Source: Haliea sp.
Lineage (GTDB): Bacteria; Pseudomonadota; Gammaproteobacteria; Pseudomonadales; Halieaceae
Length of the DNA: 42,560 bases
Assembly: GCA_002862985.1 (NCBI GenBank)
Contig: PKCY01000038.1
Span: 1 to 42,560 of the forward strand
Reading direction: 5' to 3'
Below are positions 35,343 to 42,560 of this stretch, in pieces; the stretch's first letter is position 1; every line of letters begins with the position of its first letter. Under the pieces are notes generated by a model that saw only the letters and a program-made list of their open reading frames with translations, was not told the origin of the DNA and searched no databases. The position numbers and the translations under genes are program-made.

Positions 35343-36638
35343 ATGCAGGCAGAGACACCGCCAGCGGTCGATCCGGAGAGACTATCCGCGCCGGTAATGG
35401 CGGAGAGCCCCCTGCGTATTGCACTGCTTGGTTATCGCAGCCAACCCCATGGGGGTGGGCAGGGCGTCTACTTAAGATATTTGAGTAAGGCGCTGGTAGA
35501 GGCGGGCCACACGGTTGATGTTATTTCCGGCCCTCCCTATCCGCACCTCGACCCGCGCGTTCGTCTCATCCAGTTGCCCAGCATGGATTTGTTTGTAAAT
35601 GGATTGAGTTCACTGAGACCCCATCACCTGAAGTCCATGAGCAATATTATTGAGTGGCTGAGCCAGCTTACCGGCGGTTTTTCCGAGCCACGGACCTTCG
35701 GCCGACGAGCAGTAAAATACCTGCGCCAGCACGGAAACAACTACGACTTGATCCACGACAATCAGAGCCTGAGTTACGGCATGCTCGAAATCCAGAAAAT
35801 GGGTCTCCCCCTGGTGACGACGGTGCATCATCCGATCACCAGTGACTTACGCATTGCCCTGAGTGCTGCACGGAGCTTTAAAGAGCGTCTGTTCATACGG
35901 CGCTGGCACTCTTTTCTTAAGATGCAGAAGAAAGTGATCAAGCAACTGCGCAATATTGTGACGGTCTCGGATTGTTCTCGCCAGGATATCGCCCGAGATT
36001 TCGGCCTGCAGCCCGCGGGCATCAGCCTCGCTCACAATGGCATCGACATTGAAGTTTTTAAGCCTGTGCCGGATATACCTCGCAATCCACTGCGGCTGAT
36101 GGCGACCTGCTCCGCTGATGCACCGCTCAAGGGCTTACGGTATCTGCTCCACGCTTATGCAAGCTTGCTTGTGCGTTATCCGGACCTGGAATTACTATTG
36201 ATTAGCAAGCCAAACCCAGGCGGCAAGACGGAAAAGCTCGTTCAGCGCTTGGGCATCGCCGACAAAGTGCGATTTGTGAATGGCATAAGTACTCAACAGA
36301 TGGTGCGCTACTACGCCGAAGCTGCGATAGCAGTTATACCTTCTGTCTACGAGGGTTTTGGTCTTCCGGCAGGCGAAGCGATGGCCTGTGGAGTCCCGGT
36401 AGTATCCACCGATGGCGGCGCTCTTCCAGAAGTAGTCGGAGATGCCGGTGTGATTGTTCCGGCCAAGAGCGTCGAGGCTCTGGAGGAGGCAATTGATAGT
36501 TTGCTAAAGGATCCCCTGGCGCGTGCCGAGCTTGGGGCGAGAGGGAAAAAACGCATCGAGGATAATTTTTGCTGGCGAGTCTGTGCCGGTCAGATGACTA
36601 TGTATTACCGGCAGGTGTTGGCTAATGAAAACGGTTGA
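35343..36638 (+). CDS. Glycosyltransferase family 4
   Basis: GT-B fold glycosyltransferase of up to 431 residues. The N-terminal domain begins ALLGYRSQPHGGGQGVYLRYL, with the Gly-rich acceptor-side loop. The C-terminal domain has the donor-binding region with VTVSDCSRQDIARDFG, HNGIDIEVFKP, and the GT4 E-x7-E motif in PSVYEGFGLPAGEAMACG followed by PVVSTDGGALPEVVGD. Donor and acceptor are unknown. The start could be ATG at 35343 or ATG at 35397; neither has a good ribosome-binding site, and the first 18 residues look non-conserved. It overlaps the next methyltransferase by 14 bases, and the neighbouring rfb genes suggest a surface glycan or glycolipid target. Confidence 0.9.
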   Translation: MQAETPPAVDPERLSAPVMAESPLRIALLGYRSQPHGGGQGVYLRYLSKALVEAGHTVDVISGPPYPHLDPRVRLIQLPSMDLFVNGLSSLRPHHLKSMSNIIEWLSQLTGGFSEPRTFGRRAVKYLRQHGNNYDLIHDNQSLSYGMLEIQKMGLPLVTTVHHPITSDLRIALSAARSFKERLFIRRWHSFLKMQKKVIKQLRNIVTVSDCSRQDIARDFGLQPAGISLAHNGIDIEVFKPVPDIPRNPLRLMATCSADAPLKGLRYLLHAYASLLVRYPDLELLLISKPNPGGKTEKLVQRLGIADKVRFVNGISTQQMVRYYAEAAIAVIPSVYEGFGLPAGEAMACGVPVVSTDGGALPEVVGDAGVIVPAKSVEALEEAIDSLLKDPLARAELGARGKKRIEDNFCWRVCAGQMTMYYRQVLANENG

Positions 36639-37341
36639 TTTTACACGCCTGCCGTTGGAGGCAGGCGATATAGTGTTAGACCTGGGTTGCGGCGAAGGCC
36701 GACATGTTATCTCTGCTTATGCGGAGGCGAACGTACATTCCATCGGTGTCGATTTGTCACTGAAGGATCTCAAAATAACGCGCGAACGTTACGCCAGTTT
36801 CGCAGAGCCGGACAATGCGAGGAAGTCTTTTGGCTTGTCATCCGCCAGTGCGCTTGAATTGCCTTTTGCCAATAGCACATTCGATAAAGTTATCTGCAGC
36901 GAGGTGCTGGAGCATATCCCAGATTACATGGGTGCTTTGCGTGAAATCGAGCGAGTGCTCAAGCCCGGCGGCCTATTTTGCGCGAGCGTACCCAGGCGCT
37001 GGCCGGAAAAAATCTGCTGGGCGCTTAGTGAGGGCTATTATCAGGTACCCGGCGGGCACCTGCGAATCTTTCGCGGGGATGAACTGCGCAGTGAGATAGA
37101 GCACATTGGCTTTAAGCACTATTCTCGCCATTGGGCACATGCCTTGCATGTGCCCTTTTGGTGGCTTAAGTGTCTGTTCTGGAATAGCCAGGACACAAAC
37201 TGGTTGGTGAAACAGTACCACCGCATGCTGGTGTGGGACTTGATGGAAAATCCGGCACTGACCCGGATACTGGAGAAAAGCATGAACCCGATCATGGGCA
37301 AGAGTGTGGTGATGTACTTTCGTAAGGAGACGGCTTCGTGA
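36625..37341 (+). CDS. Class I SAM-dependent methyltransferase
   Basis: A 238-residue Rossmann-fold methyltransferase. SAM motif I is VLDLGCGEGRH (about residues 17-27), the acidic end of strand 2 is in SIGVDLSLKDL, the motif II region is FDKVICSEVLEHI, and the post-II motif is RVLKPGGLFCASVP. These are typical of Methyltransf_11 enzymes, which often act on small molecules or lipids. The aromatic C-terminal part (HVPFWWLKCLFWNSQ) may form a hydrophobic surface. It overlaps the glycosyltransferase before it by 14 bases and the toroid gene after it by four (GTGA), so all three are translationally coupled. Confidence 0.88.
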   Translation: MKTVDFTRLPLEAGDIVLDLGCGEGRHVISAYAEANVHSIGVDLSLKDLKITRERYASFAEPDNARKSFGLSSASALELPFANSTFDKVICSEVLEHIPDYMGALREIERVLKPGGLFCASVPRRWPEKICWALSEGYYQVPGGHLRIFRGDELRSEIEHIGFKHYSRHWAHALHVPFWWLKCLFWNSQDTNWLVKQYHRMLVWDLMENPALTRILEKSMNPIMGKSVVMYFRKETAS

Positions 37342-38417
37342 GTGGACTGTATCTTAGCCGAGGGCTTTACCCCGAAGAGTTTTTGCGACCGACGGTGCAA
37401 TTTATTCTAAATTGCCAACAGGAAAGTGGTGAGATTCCCTGGTTTGAGGGGGGTTACACCGATCCCTGGGATCACGTTGAGTCTGCAATGGGGCTGTCCA
37501 TTGGCGGAGAACTGAACGCGGCCCGCAAAGCCTACGAATGGCTCGCTCAGATGCAGTTGGAAGACGGTAGCTGGTGGGCATCCTATCGAGGGCAGGAGAT
37601 CGACAATACCCAGCGAAGGGAAAGCAACTTTGTCGCTTATATTGCTACCGGCGTATGGCACCACTATCTCATCAGTGAAGACAGTGATTTTCTCAGTGCT
37701 ATGTGGCCGATGGTCGACAGCGCGATCGCGTTCGTATTGACGCTCCAATCTGCGCACGGTGACATTGATTGGGCGGTGGATGCTGCCGGCAAACCCAAGG
37801 GCGACGCTCTGGTGACTGGCTGTAGTTCAATTTTTAAAAGCCTGGAATGTGCACACAATATTGCCGTCACTTTGGGCGAGGAGCGCCGGCACTGGCTGGG
37901 CGCACGTGATCAGCTGGGTATCGCGCTGAGGCAAAAGCCCGAACGCTTTGATCGCACCTGGGAAAGCAAATCGCGTTACTCCATGGACTGGTTCTATCCC
38001 GTGCTCACAGGCGTTTACTCCGGGGCAGATGCCCGCGCGCGATTGGCAGCGCGATGGGACGAATTTGTAGAGGATAAATTAGGGTGTCGCTGCGAAAAGC
38101 AGCAGCCCTGGGTGACCGTGGCGGAGTCCTGCGAACTGGTCATGGCCTTGCTGGCTGCTGATGACCATGCGCGTGCAGTAGAGGTTTACAGTTGGCTGCA
38201 GCAGTGGCGTACCAGTGACGGCTCTTACTGGACTGGTTACCAGCTGGTTGAAGACCTGCTGTGGCCAGATGAAAGACCCACCTGGACCGCAGGTGCGATT
38301 ATGCTGGCTGCAGATGCGCTCACTAAACACACAGCGGCCTCCGGGCTGTTTTGCAGTGTGCGTCTGTTGGAAGAAGAGCGCGGAGATGCGCGCGAGCGTC
38401 GCATCCTGGTTGATTAG
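37338..38417 (+). CDS. Alpha-alpha toroid protein with QW-like repeats
   Basis: A 359-residue protein resembling the (alpha/alpha) barrel of terpene cyclases and prenyltransferase beta subunits. QW-type repeats are visible at F22-I33 (Q27, G31), W68-W79 (WLAQMQLEDGSW, an exact [FYW][LIV]x3Qx3GxW match) and about W286-Y297 (WLQQWRTSDGSY). No DxDD or DDxxD catalytic motif is seen, so squalene-hopene-type cyclisation is unlikely. Such proteins are often labelled prenyltransferase automatically. Glycoside-hydrolase-like (alpha/alpha)6 folds are an alternative, and the function is unknown. The start is GTG at 37338 with AAGGAG eight bases upstream, overlapping the methyltransferase stop. No signal peptide is seen, so it is probably cytosolic. 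Confidence 0.75.
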   Translation: MSGLYLSRGLYPEEFLRPTVQFILNCQQESGEIPWFEGGYTDPWDHVESAMGLSIGGELNAARKAYEWLAQMQLEDGSWWASYRGQEIDNTQRRESNFVAYIATGVWHHYLISEDSDFLSAMWPMVDSAIAFVLTLQSAHGDIDWAVDAAGKPKGDALVTGCSSIFKSLECAHNIAVTLGEERRHWLGARDQLGIALRQKPERFDRTWESKSRYSMDWFYPVLTGVYSGADARARLAARWDEFVEDKLGCRCEKQQPWVTVAESCELVMALLAADDHARAVEVYSWLQQWRTSDGSYWTGYQLVEDLLWPDERPTWTAGAIMLAADALTKHTAASGLFCSVRLLEEERGDARERRILVD

Positions 38418-38432
38418 GGCGTATACCGCCGA

Positions 38433-39050
38433 CTACAGCCGTCGCAACAAACCCAGGCTGTTAACCTGGCCAAGGTTCTCAAAGAGCCCGGATGCCAGCG
38501 CCATTCGATATACCGCGTAGGGTGCTTGGCCGCCTTCATAGGCGTCGGCAAACAAATCGTGAATTGCCAGTACACCGCCGCGTTGCAGGTGAGGCATCCA
38601 GCAACGGTAGTCAGTAAGGGCGGCCTCCAGGCTGTGGCCACCGTCTATAAAAACCATCGCCAGTGGTGTCTGCCAGTGTCTCGCCGCAGATTTTGACCCG
38701 GCTACGACAGGCACGACCACCTCATCTAGCCCCGCCCGGCGAATGTTGCGACGAAACTCTTTGAAACTATCCATGATGTCTTCACCGGCGTCGTAGAGGT
38801 CCGGGTCATGGAAAAATTCGCCCAGCTGGTGTTCTTCAGAGCCGCGGTGGTGGTCCAGGGCAAATACCGTGCTGTTGTTGATGCGACATGCCAGTCCCAG
38901 ATAAATTGTGGACTTGCCGCAGTAGCTACCAATTTCCAATACCGGACCTGCGATGCTGGTTTGCAGGGCCTGTTGATACAATGCCTGCGCTTCATCTTCC
39001 GCCAGAAAACCTTTGATCTGATCGATATCGGTGGGCAAGTCGGGGATCAT
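38433..39050 (-). CDS. Class I SAM-dependent methyltransferase (Methyltransf_24-like)
   Basis: A 205-residue methyltransferase. SAM motif I is VLEIGSYCGKSTIYLG, followed by ALDHHRGSEEHQLG and the DGGHSLEAALTDYRCW signature of the CmcI/Methyltransf_24 group. GGVLAIHDLF, usually linked to metal binding, follows. The family methylates hydroxyls of sugars or natural products, or related small molecules. It converges with the toroid gene with only a 15-base gap. That suggests it belongs to the same functional locus, with a separate promoter near 39060-39150. The start lacks a clear ribosome-binding site. Confidence 0.85.
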   Translation of the reverse strand: MIPDLPTDIDQIKGFLAEDEAQALYQQALQTSIAGPVLEIGSYCGKSTIYLGLACRINNSTVFALDHHRGSEEHQLGEFFHDPDLYDAGEDIMDSFKEFRRNIRRAGLDEVVVPVVAGSKSAARHWQTPLAMVFIDGGHSLEAALTDYRCWMPHLQRGGVLAIHDLFADAYEGGQAPYAVYRMALASGLFENLGQVNSLGLLRRL

Positions 39051-39158
39051 AGTGTGACAACTCTGAGGGCGATAGGGGCTGACAAGTTAGTGGTTTTACC
39101 CCCCGGTTGGTCAGCAGTGGGCAAATCGATAAGATAAACAGGCGCCAATGCGGCGCCT

Positions 39159-40583
39159 CTATTTGGGTCCGGTTACGGAAGTAGCCGTTGGTGAAGAGGG
39201 CGGTACCAGAAAAGAATCCAGTTTGAGCACGTCCTCCGGGCTGAGTAATCCTGCCTGTTCCTTCAGGCGCATCAGGTCGAGAATATAATCATAGCGGCTG
39301 TTGGCATAATCCCGCTCCGCCTGGAACAGAATATTCTGCGCGTTCAGAACGTCCACCACATTGCGAGTACCCACCTCATAACCTGCCTGTGTGGCATCCA
39401 GCGAGCTCTTTGAGGAAATAATACTCTGTTTGCGTGCGGCGATACGTGAAACGTCACTCAATACTGTCATGTGCAGGGATCGGGTGTTGGTTACCGCTTT
39501 GCGTGTCAGGTTTATGCGCTCTTCCCGGGACGCGTTAAATTCCTGAGCGGCTTTGCGCCGGTTGGCGCTGATAGCGCCTCCACTGTACAAAGGAACGTTG
39601 ACACTGATCTGCCACATATTTTCTTGCCGACTGCTTTTTGGTGGCGCAGTGAGGTCATTTATGGGTTGCTCCTTTATGGAACCATCGGTATCAAAGTCGG
39701 AGTACTCATAGCCGCCGCTAACCGTCGGAGCATGTTCCATTTGGAATGCTTTGGCGTTCTGGCGCGATGCTTCTTCCTTGTACCTGGATGCCTGCAACGC
39801 GAAGTTGTTCGCCAGCGAAAAATCCACCCATGCGGCGCGATCAAGCGGGTCTGGCGGTAGTATTTTGAAGTCTTCAATCAGCACATTCAGGTTGTGTTGC
39901 GGCTGGCCGGTCAGTACGGACAGGCGCTCCAGTGCAACCGACACGTTATTCTCGTCCACAATGCGGTTAACTTGAGACAGGTCCCTGGCTGCCCGCGCTT
40001 CAAACACGTCAGTAATAGCGATGAGGCCGACTTCGAAGCGTTGTTGAGTCTGCTCCAGTTGCCGCTCAAAGGCGCGCTCCTGCGCTTGAGAGGCAGCAAG
40101 GTTGTCTTGCGAGCGCAGTACCAGCAAGTAGGCCTCTACGACCCGGACGATCAGGTTTTGTTGGTTGGAGGCGAAGGTGGCCTCGGCCTCTTTGGTGATT
40201 TCCTTTCCGGATTGGAAGCTGAACCAGGCCGACAGGTCAAATAGCGCTTGGTTAAGCGATATCGCGTAACCGTCGGTATGGGTGTCACGGTTAGTGAATG
40301 TATCTTCAATGATGAATCTTTCGTTGTTGATAAAAACCGGGCCCTGAGCATCGGTGTCAGTATCTGAATTCTGGTAGGAATAGCGGGCAGACACCTGTGG
40401 CAATAGCGCTGATCGACTGAGGTTTTCAGTCTCGCGCCTTGCCAGATAGACGGCTTCCTCGGCCCTCAGCTGGGCGTCATTTTCCAGTGCCAGTTCGTAG
40501 ATATCGCGCAGGGAGTCCGCGTGTAAACAAAAAGACCAGAGGAAAAGTGCCATCGACGAGAGCGCGACAACCAATGTTTTCAT
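39159..40583 (-). CDS. tolC: TolC family outer membrane efflux channel
   Basis: Trimeric outer membrane channel for type I secretion and tripartite efflux. About 474 residues with an N-terminal signal peptide (about 1-22, ending SFCLHA). Two outer-membrane-efflux repeats are present. One is around DLSAWFSFQSGKEITKEAE and FEVGLIAITDVFEARAA; the other is around VPLYSGGAISANRRKAAQEF and YEVGTRNVVDVLNAQNIL. The paired VG-x3-DV segments mark the repeat. The open frame extends upstream to 40769, but ATG at 40583 has GAGGA seven bases upstream and starts the signal peptide. It is divergent from yqiB; the 210-base gap holds no other gene. Confidence 0.94.
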   Translation of the reverse strand: MKTLVVALSSMALFLWSFCLHADSLRDIYELALENDAQLRAEEAVYLARRETENLSRSALLPQVSARYSYQNSDTDTDAQGPVFINNERFIIEDTFTNRDTHTDGYAISLNQALFDLSAWFSFQSGKEITKEAEATFASNQQNLIVRVVEAYLLVLRSQDNLAASQAQERAFERQLEQTQQRFEVGLIAITDVFEARAARDLSQVNRIVDENNVSVALERLSVLTGQPQHNLNVLIEDFKILPPDPLDRAAWVDFSLANNFALQASRYKEEASRQNAKAFQMEHAPTVSGGYEYSDFDTDGSIKEQPINDLTAPPKSSRQENMWQISVNVPLYSGGAISANRRKAAQEFNASREERINLTRKAVTNTRSLHMTVLSDVSRIAARKQSIISSKSSLDATQAGYEVGTRNVVDVLNAQNILFQAERDYANSRYDYILDLMRLKEQAGLLSPEDVLKLDSFLVPPSSPTATSVTGPK

Positions 40584-40793
40584 GCAATAATCCTCAAAGG
40601 CATGGATGCGGTTTTCAATAGACGGCAGTCTAGCAGCCTCTGGCGTCCTGTGCATGCACTCAAACCAGAAGGAAAAGGTGCAGTCACTCTCTGTTTGTGC
40701 CATCGTAGTGGCTAGATGGAAGCTATCGCTGAGTATCTTGTGTCCAGACGATAGCGCTTTTTTACGCAACCCATATGGCTAAGGGCTCTGGAA

Positions 40794-41252
40794 TTGGCTT
40801 TGCAGAAACTGAAGAACAAGACATTCAAGTTGAGCTTAATCGAACTGCACGCACTGTGTGAGGCCAACTATGCCCGCCTGCTGCGACTTTTCCCCGATTA
40901 TGAAAACTGCAATACGCGGGGTTTGCTGGTGGGTTCTGCCAGGGTTCGCCTAAATGTGGTGGAACGCTGTCGCTACACCACCATATTTCAACTTAATCAG
41001 CAACGTGGCGAATCCCGATGGTTGGGCCTGCTGCGGATCGAGGTGCGAGCCTATCACGACGCCCGTATGCTCGAAGTGGGAATGTTCCAATCTCACCGCA
41101 AGGTAGCAGCCCGTTACCAATACCCCAACAGGCAAATGTTCGCGCAAAATGAGAAATACCAGCAAAACCGCTTTCTAGCGGACTGGCTGGAACACTGTCT
41201 GCAAAACGGACGTGCCGATCTCGATGTCACCGCTCCCGTGGCGGGCATTTGA
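40794..41252 (+). CDS. DUF1249 family protein (YqiB-like)
   Basis: A 152-residue protein of the YqiB/DUF1249 family, found in the tolC-cpdA-parE neighbourhood of gammaproteobacteria. Family features include LHALCEANYARLLRLFPD, RVRLNVVERCRYTTIFQL and a C-terminal QNRFLADWLEHCL. The biochemical role is unknown. No ATG is available in frame; TTG at 40794 or 40800 is the probable start. It lies 23 bases before cpdA and is likely co-transcribed with it. Confidence 0.87.
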   Translation: MALQKLKNKTFKLSLIELHALCEANYARLLRLFPDYENCNTRGLLVGSARVRLNVVERCRYTTIFQLNQQRGESRWLGLLRIEVRAYHDARMLEVGMFQSHRKVAARYQYPNRQMFAQNEKYQQNRFLADWLEHCLQNGRADLDVTAPVAGI

Positions 41253-41275
41253 TTCGGTAAGTCGGCCAGGACCTC

Positions 41276-42115
41276 ATGTCACAGTCCCGACACAGTTGTC
41301 AATCTATCGATGCCCAGGGCGAAATCGTCCGTATCGTGCAATTGACCGATACCCACTTGTGCAAGTCACTTGGTGGCACGTTATTGGGTATGGATACTGA
41401 CCACTCACTGCAGGCGGTCATAGATCTTGTAAAAAAAGAACGTTCCGCCGTGGACTTGCTACTGGCCACCGGCGATCTTTCCGATGGTGGAGCACCAGAA
41501 GCATATGGTAGGTTACAGGGCTACTTAAATCAGCTTACCGAGGCCAATTACTGGCTGCCGGGCAACCACGACAGTCGCTCTGCCATGGAAGCTGTCGCCG
41601 CTAGCTCTGCTTCTCTGTGTGGCGAGATTCGAGTGTCCCGGTGGCAGATTCTGCTGCTGGACTCACAGATTGCAGGGCAGGTTGGAGGGGGGCTGGGCGA
41701 AGAGGAGCTTGCGTTTCTTGATCAGAGTTTGAAGGCGGCGCAAACCGAAGAGCTTTATACTCTGGTTTGCCTGCACCACCAACCGGTGAAGATTGGTAGT
41801 CAGTGGCTGGACGAACAAATGGTAGCCGACGCCGGTGCATTTTTCGATGTTCTCGATCGCTATCAGGGCGTTAAGGGCGTGCTCTGGGGCCATGTTCACC
41901 AGGAAATAGATAGCCTTCGCAATGGTGTCCGGCTGCTGGCATCGCCCTCAACGTGTGTGCAGTTTGCAGCCGGGTGTGAAAATTTCGAGGCAGACAACCA
42001 GCCACCGGGTTATCGCTGGCTTCAATTGCGCAGTGACGGGCAAATTGAAACGGGCGTGTCTCGGGTGTGGGATACTGAATTTGTTGTCGAATTAGGCTCG
42101 GGTGGCTACTTATAG
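41276..42115 (+). CDS. cpdA: 3',5'-cyclic-AMP phosphodiesterase
   Basis: Class III cyclic nucleotide phosphodiesterase of the metallophosphoesterase superfamily that lowers cAMP. The 279 residues carry the dimetal ligands in order: QLTDTHL (DxH), ATGDLSDGG (GD), LPGNHDS (GNHD), CLHHQPV (His) and WGHVHQE (GHxH). This full set indicates an active enzyme. AGGA just upstream supports the ATG. It follows the DUF1249 gene and precedes parE; the esterase gene yqiA often found between cpdA and parE is absent. Confidence 0.94.
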   Translation: MSQSRHSCQSIDAQGEIVRIVQLTDTHLCKSLGGTLLGMDTDHSLQAVIDLVKKERSAVDLLLATGDLSDGGAPEAYGRLQGYLNQLTEANYWLPGNHDSRSAMEAVAASSASLCGEIRVSRWQILLLDSQIAGQVGGGLGEEELAFLDQSLKAAQTEELYTLVCLHHQPVKIGSQWLDEQMVADAGAFFDVLDRYQGVKGVLWGHVHQEIDSLRNGVRLLASPSTCVQFAAGCENFEADNQPPGYRWLQLRSDGQIETGVSRVWDTEFVVELGSGGYL

Positions 42116-42188
42116 CTCGCCTTGCTTACCGCGCAATGTACAATGCCCTGAATTCCAATTTTCCTGTATTACTTGAAAAGTTATAGCA

Positions 42189-42560
42189 ATGAGTCAATAC
42201 ACCGCTGAAGATATTGAAGTCCTTACGGGACTTGAGCCGGTGCGCAAACGCCCCGGTATGTACACCGATACGACCCGCCCCAATCACCTTGCTCAAGAGG
42301 TCATCGACAACAGTGTCGATGAGGCGCTGGGCGGCCACGCCAGCGAAATCAGCGTTTCCTTAAATAAGGATGGCTCCGTCACTGTGGCCGACGATGGTCG
42401 TGGTATGCCGGTAGACATTCACCCGGAGCAGGGCAAGCCGGGGGTGGAAGTGATTCTCAGTACTCTCCACGCGGGAGGAAAATTCTCCGATAAAAACTAT
42501 CAGTTTAGCGGCGGCCTCCACGGTGTGGGCGTCTCGGTTGTCAATGCACTTTCCAGTGCA
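42189..42560 (+). CDS. parE: DNA topoisomerase IV subunit B (3' partial)
   Basis: The first 124 residues of ParE, cut by the window end. The GHKL ATPase domain opens with [20 protein letters not shown]. Continuing signatures are [20 protein letters not shown] (catalytic Glu and Asn region), [15 protein letters not shown] and [17 protein letters not shown] (ATP-lid). The distinctive [14 protein letters not shown] and [13 protein letters not shown] favour ParE over GyrB. The ATG at 42189 gives a normal N-terminus. The 73-base gap after cpdA contains TACAAT at 42139-42144, a possible -10 without a good -35. Confidence 0.93.
   Translation, partial: MSQYTAEDIEVLTGLEPVRKRPGMYTDTTRPNHLAQEVIDNSVDEALGGHASEISVSLNKDGSVTVADDGRGMPVDIHPEQGKPGVEVILSTLHAGGKFSDKNYQFSGGLHGVGVSVVNALSSA

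Overview
The window looks like chromosomal core from a marine-type gammaproteobacterium. The gene order (cox cluster, polA-engB-cytochrome c5/c4-dsbA, glnE-ilvE, tolC-yqiB-cpdA-parE) and the protein sequences resemble Pseudomonas and the Cellvibrionales/Halieaceae (OM60/NOR5) side of the class. That placement is inferred from remembered gene order and family similarity, not from a search. Base composition looks even, and no insertion sequence, phage gene, CRISPR array, tRNA or rRNA is visible.

Layout. 1-7533: an aa3-type cytochrome c oxidase cluster. It holds coxB (cut by the window start, with a fused cytochrome c domain), coxA, ctaG, coxC, a small DUF2909 gene on the other strand, SURF1, a membrane-anchored CxxxC protein, ctaB and a Sco protein. 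The heme A synthase gene ctaA, often found between the CxxxC gene and ctaB, is not here. 7628-13127: polA, a highly structured gap, engB on the minus strand, cytochromes c5 and c4, and dsbA preceded by a 17-codon leader ORF. 13193-17769, all minus strand: FMN reductase, cysteine synthase, Bcr/CflA-type MFS exporter, SDR and an Lrp/AsnC regulator. The regulator is divergent from leuA across a 38-bp symmetric operator-like dyad.

18066-25628: leuA, a DUF6279 lipoprotein, an ilvD remnant with large internal deletions, argA and argE, then pit with its DUF47 partner. 25820-31491: an orphan GspE/PilB-like ATPase, glnE and ilvE. 31611-35070: the four dTDP-L-rhamnose genes split into two convergent pairs, rfbDB (+) and rfbAC (-). 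35343-39050: a compact glycan or lipid modification locus of GT4 glycosyltransferase, methyltransferase and a QW-motif toroid protein in overlapping frames, plus a convergent second methyltransferase. 39159-42560: tolC, yqiB (DUF1249), cpdA and the 5' end of parE. The commonly linked nudF and yqiA are absent.

Functionally the window covers terminal respiration and its copper/heme assembly, periplasmic redox (c-type cytochromes, DsbA), branched-chain amino acid and arginine synthesis, nitrogen control (GlnE), phosphate uptake and cell-surface rhamnose supply. The least explained parts are the polA-engB structured RNA candidate, the GT4/methyltransferase/toroid cluster, the leuA/lrp dyad, the ilvD relic and the dsbA leader ORF.
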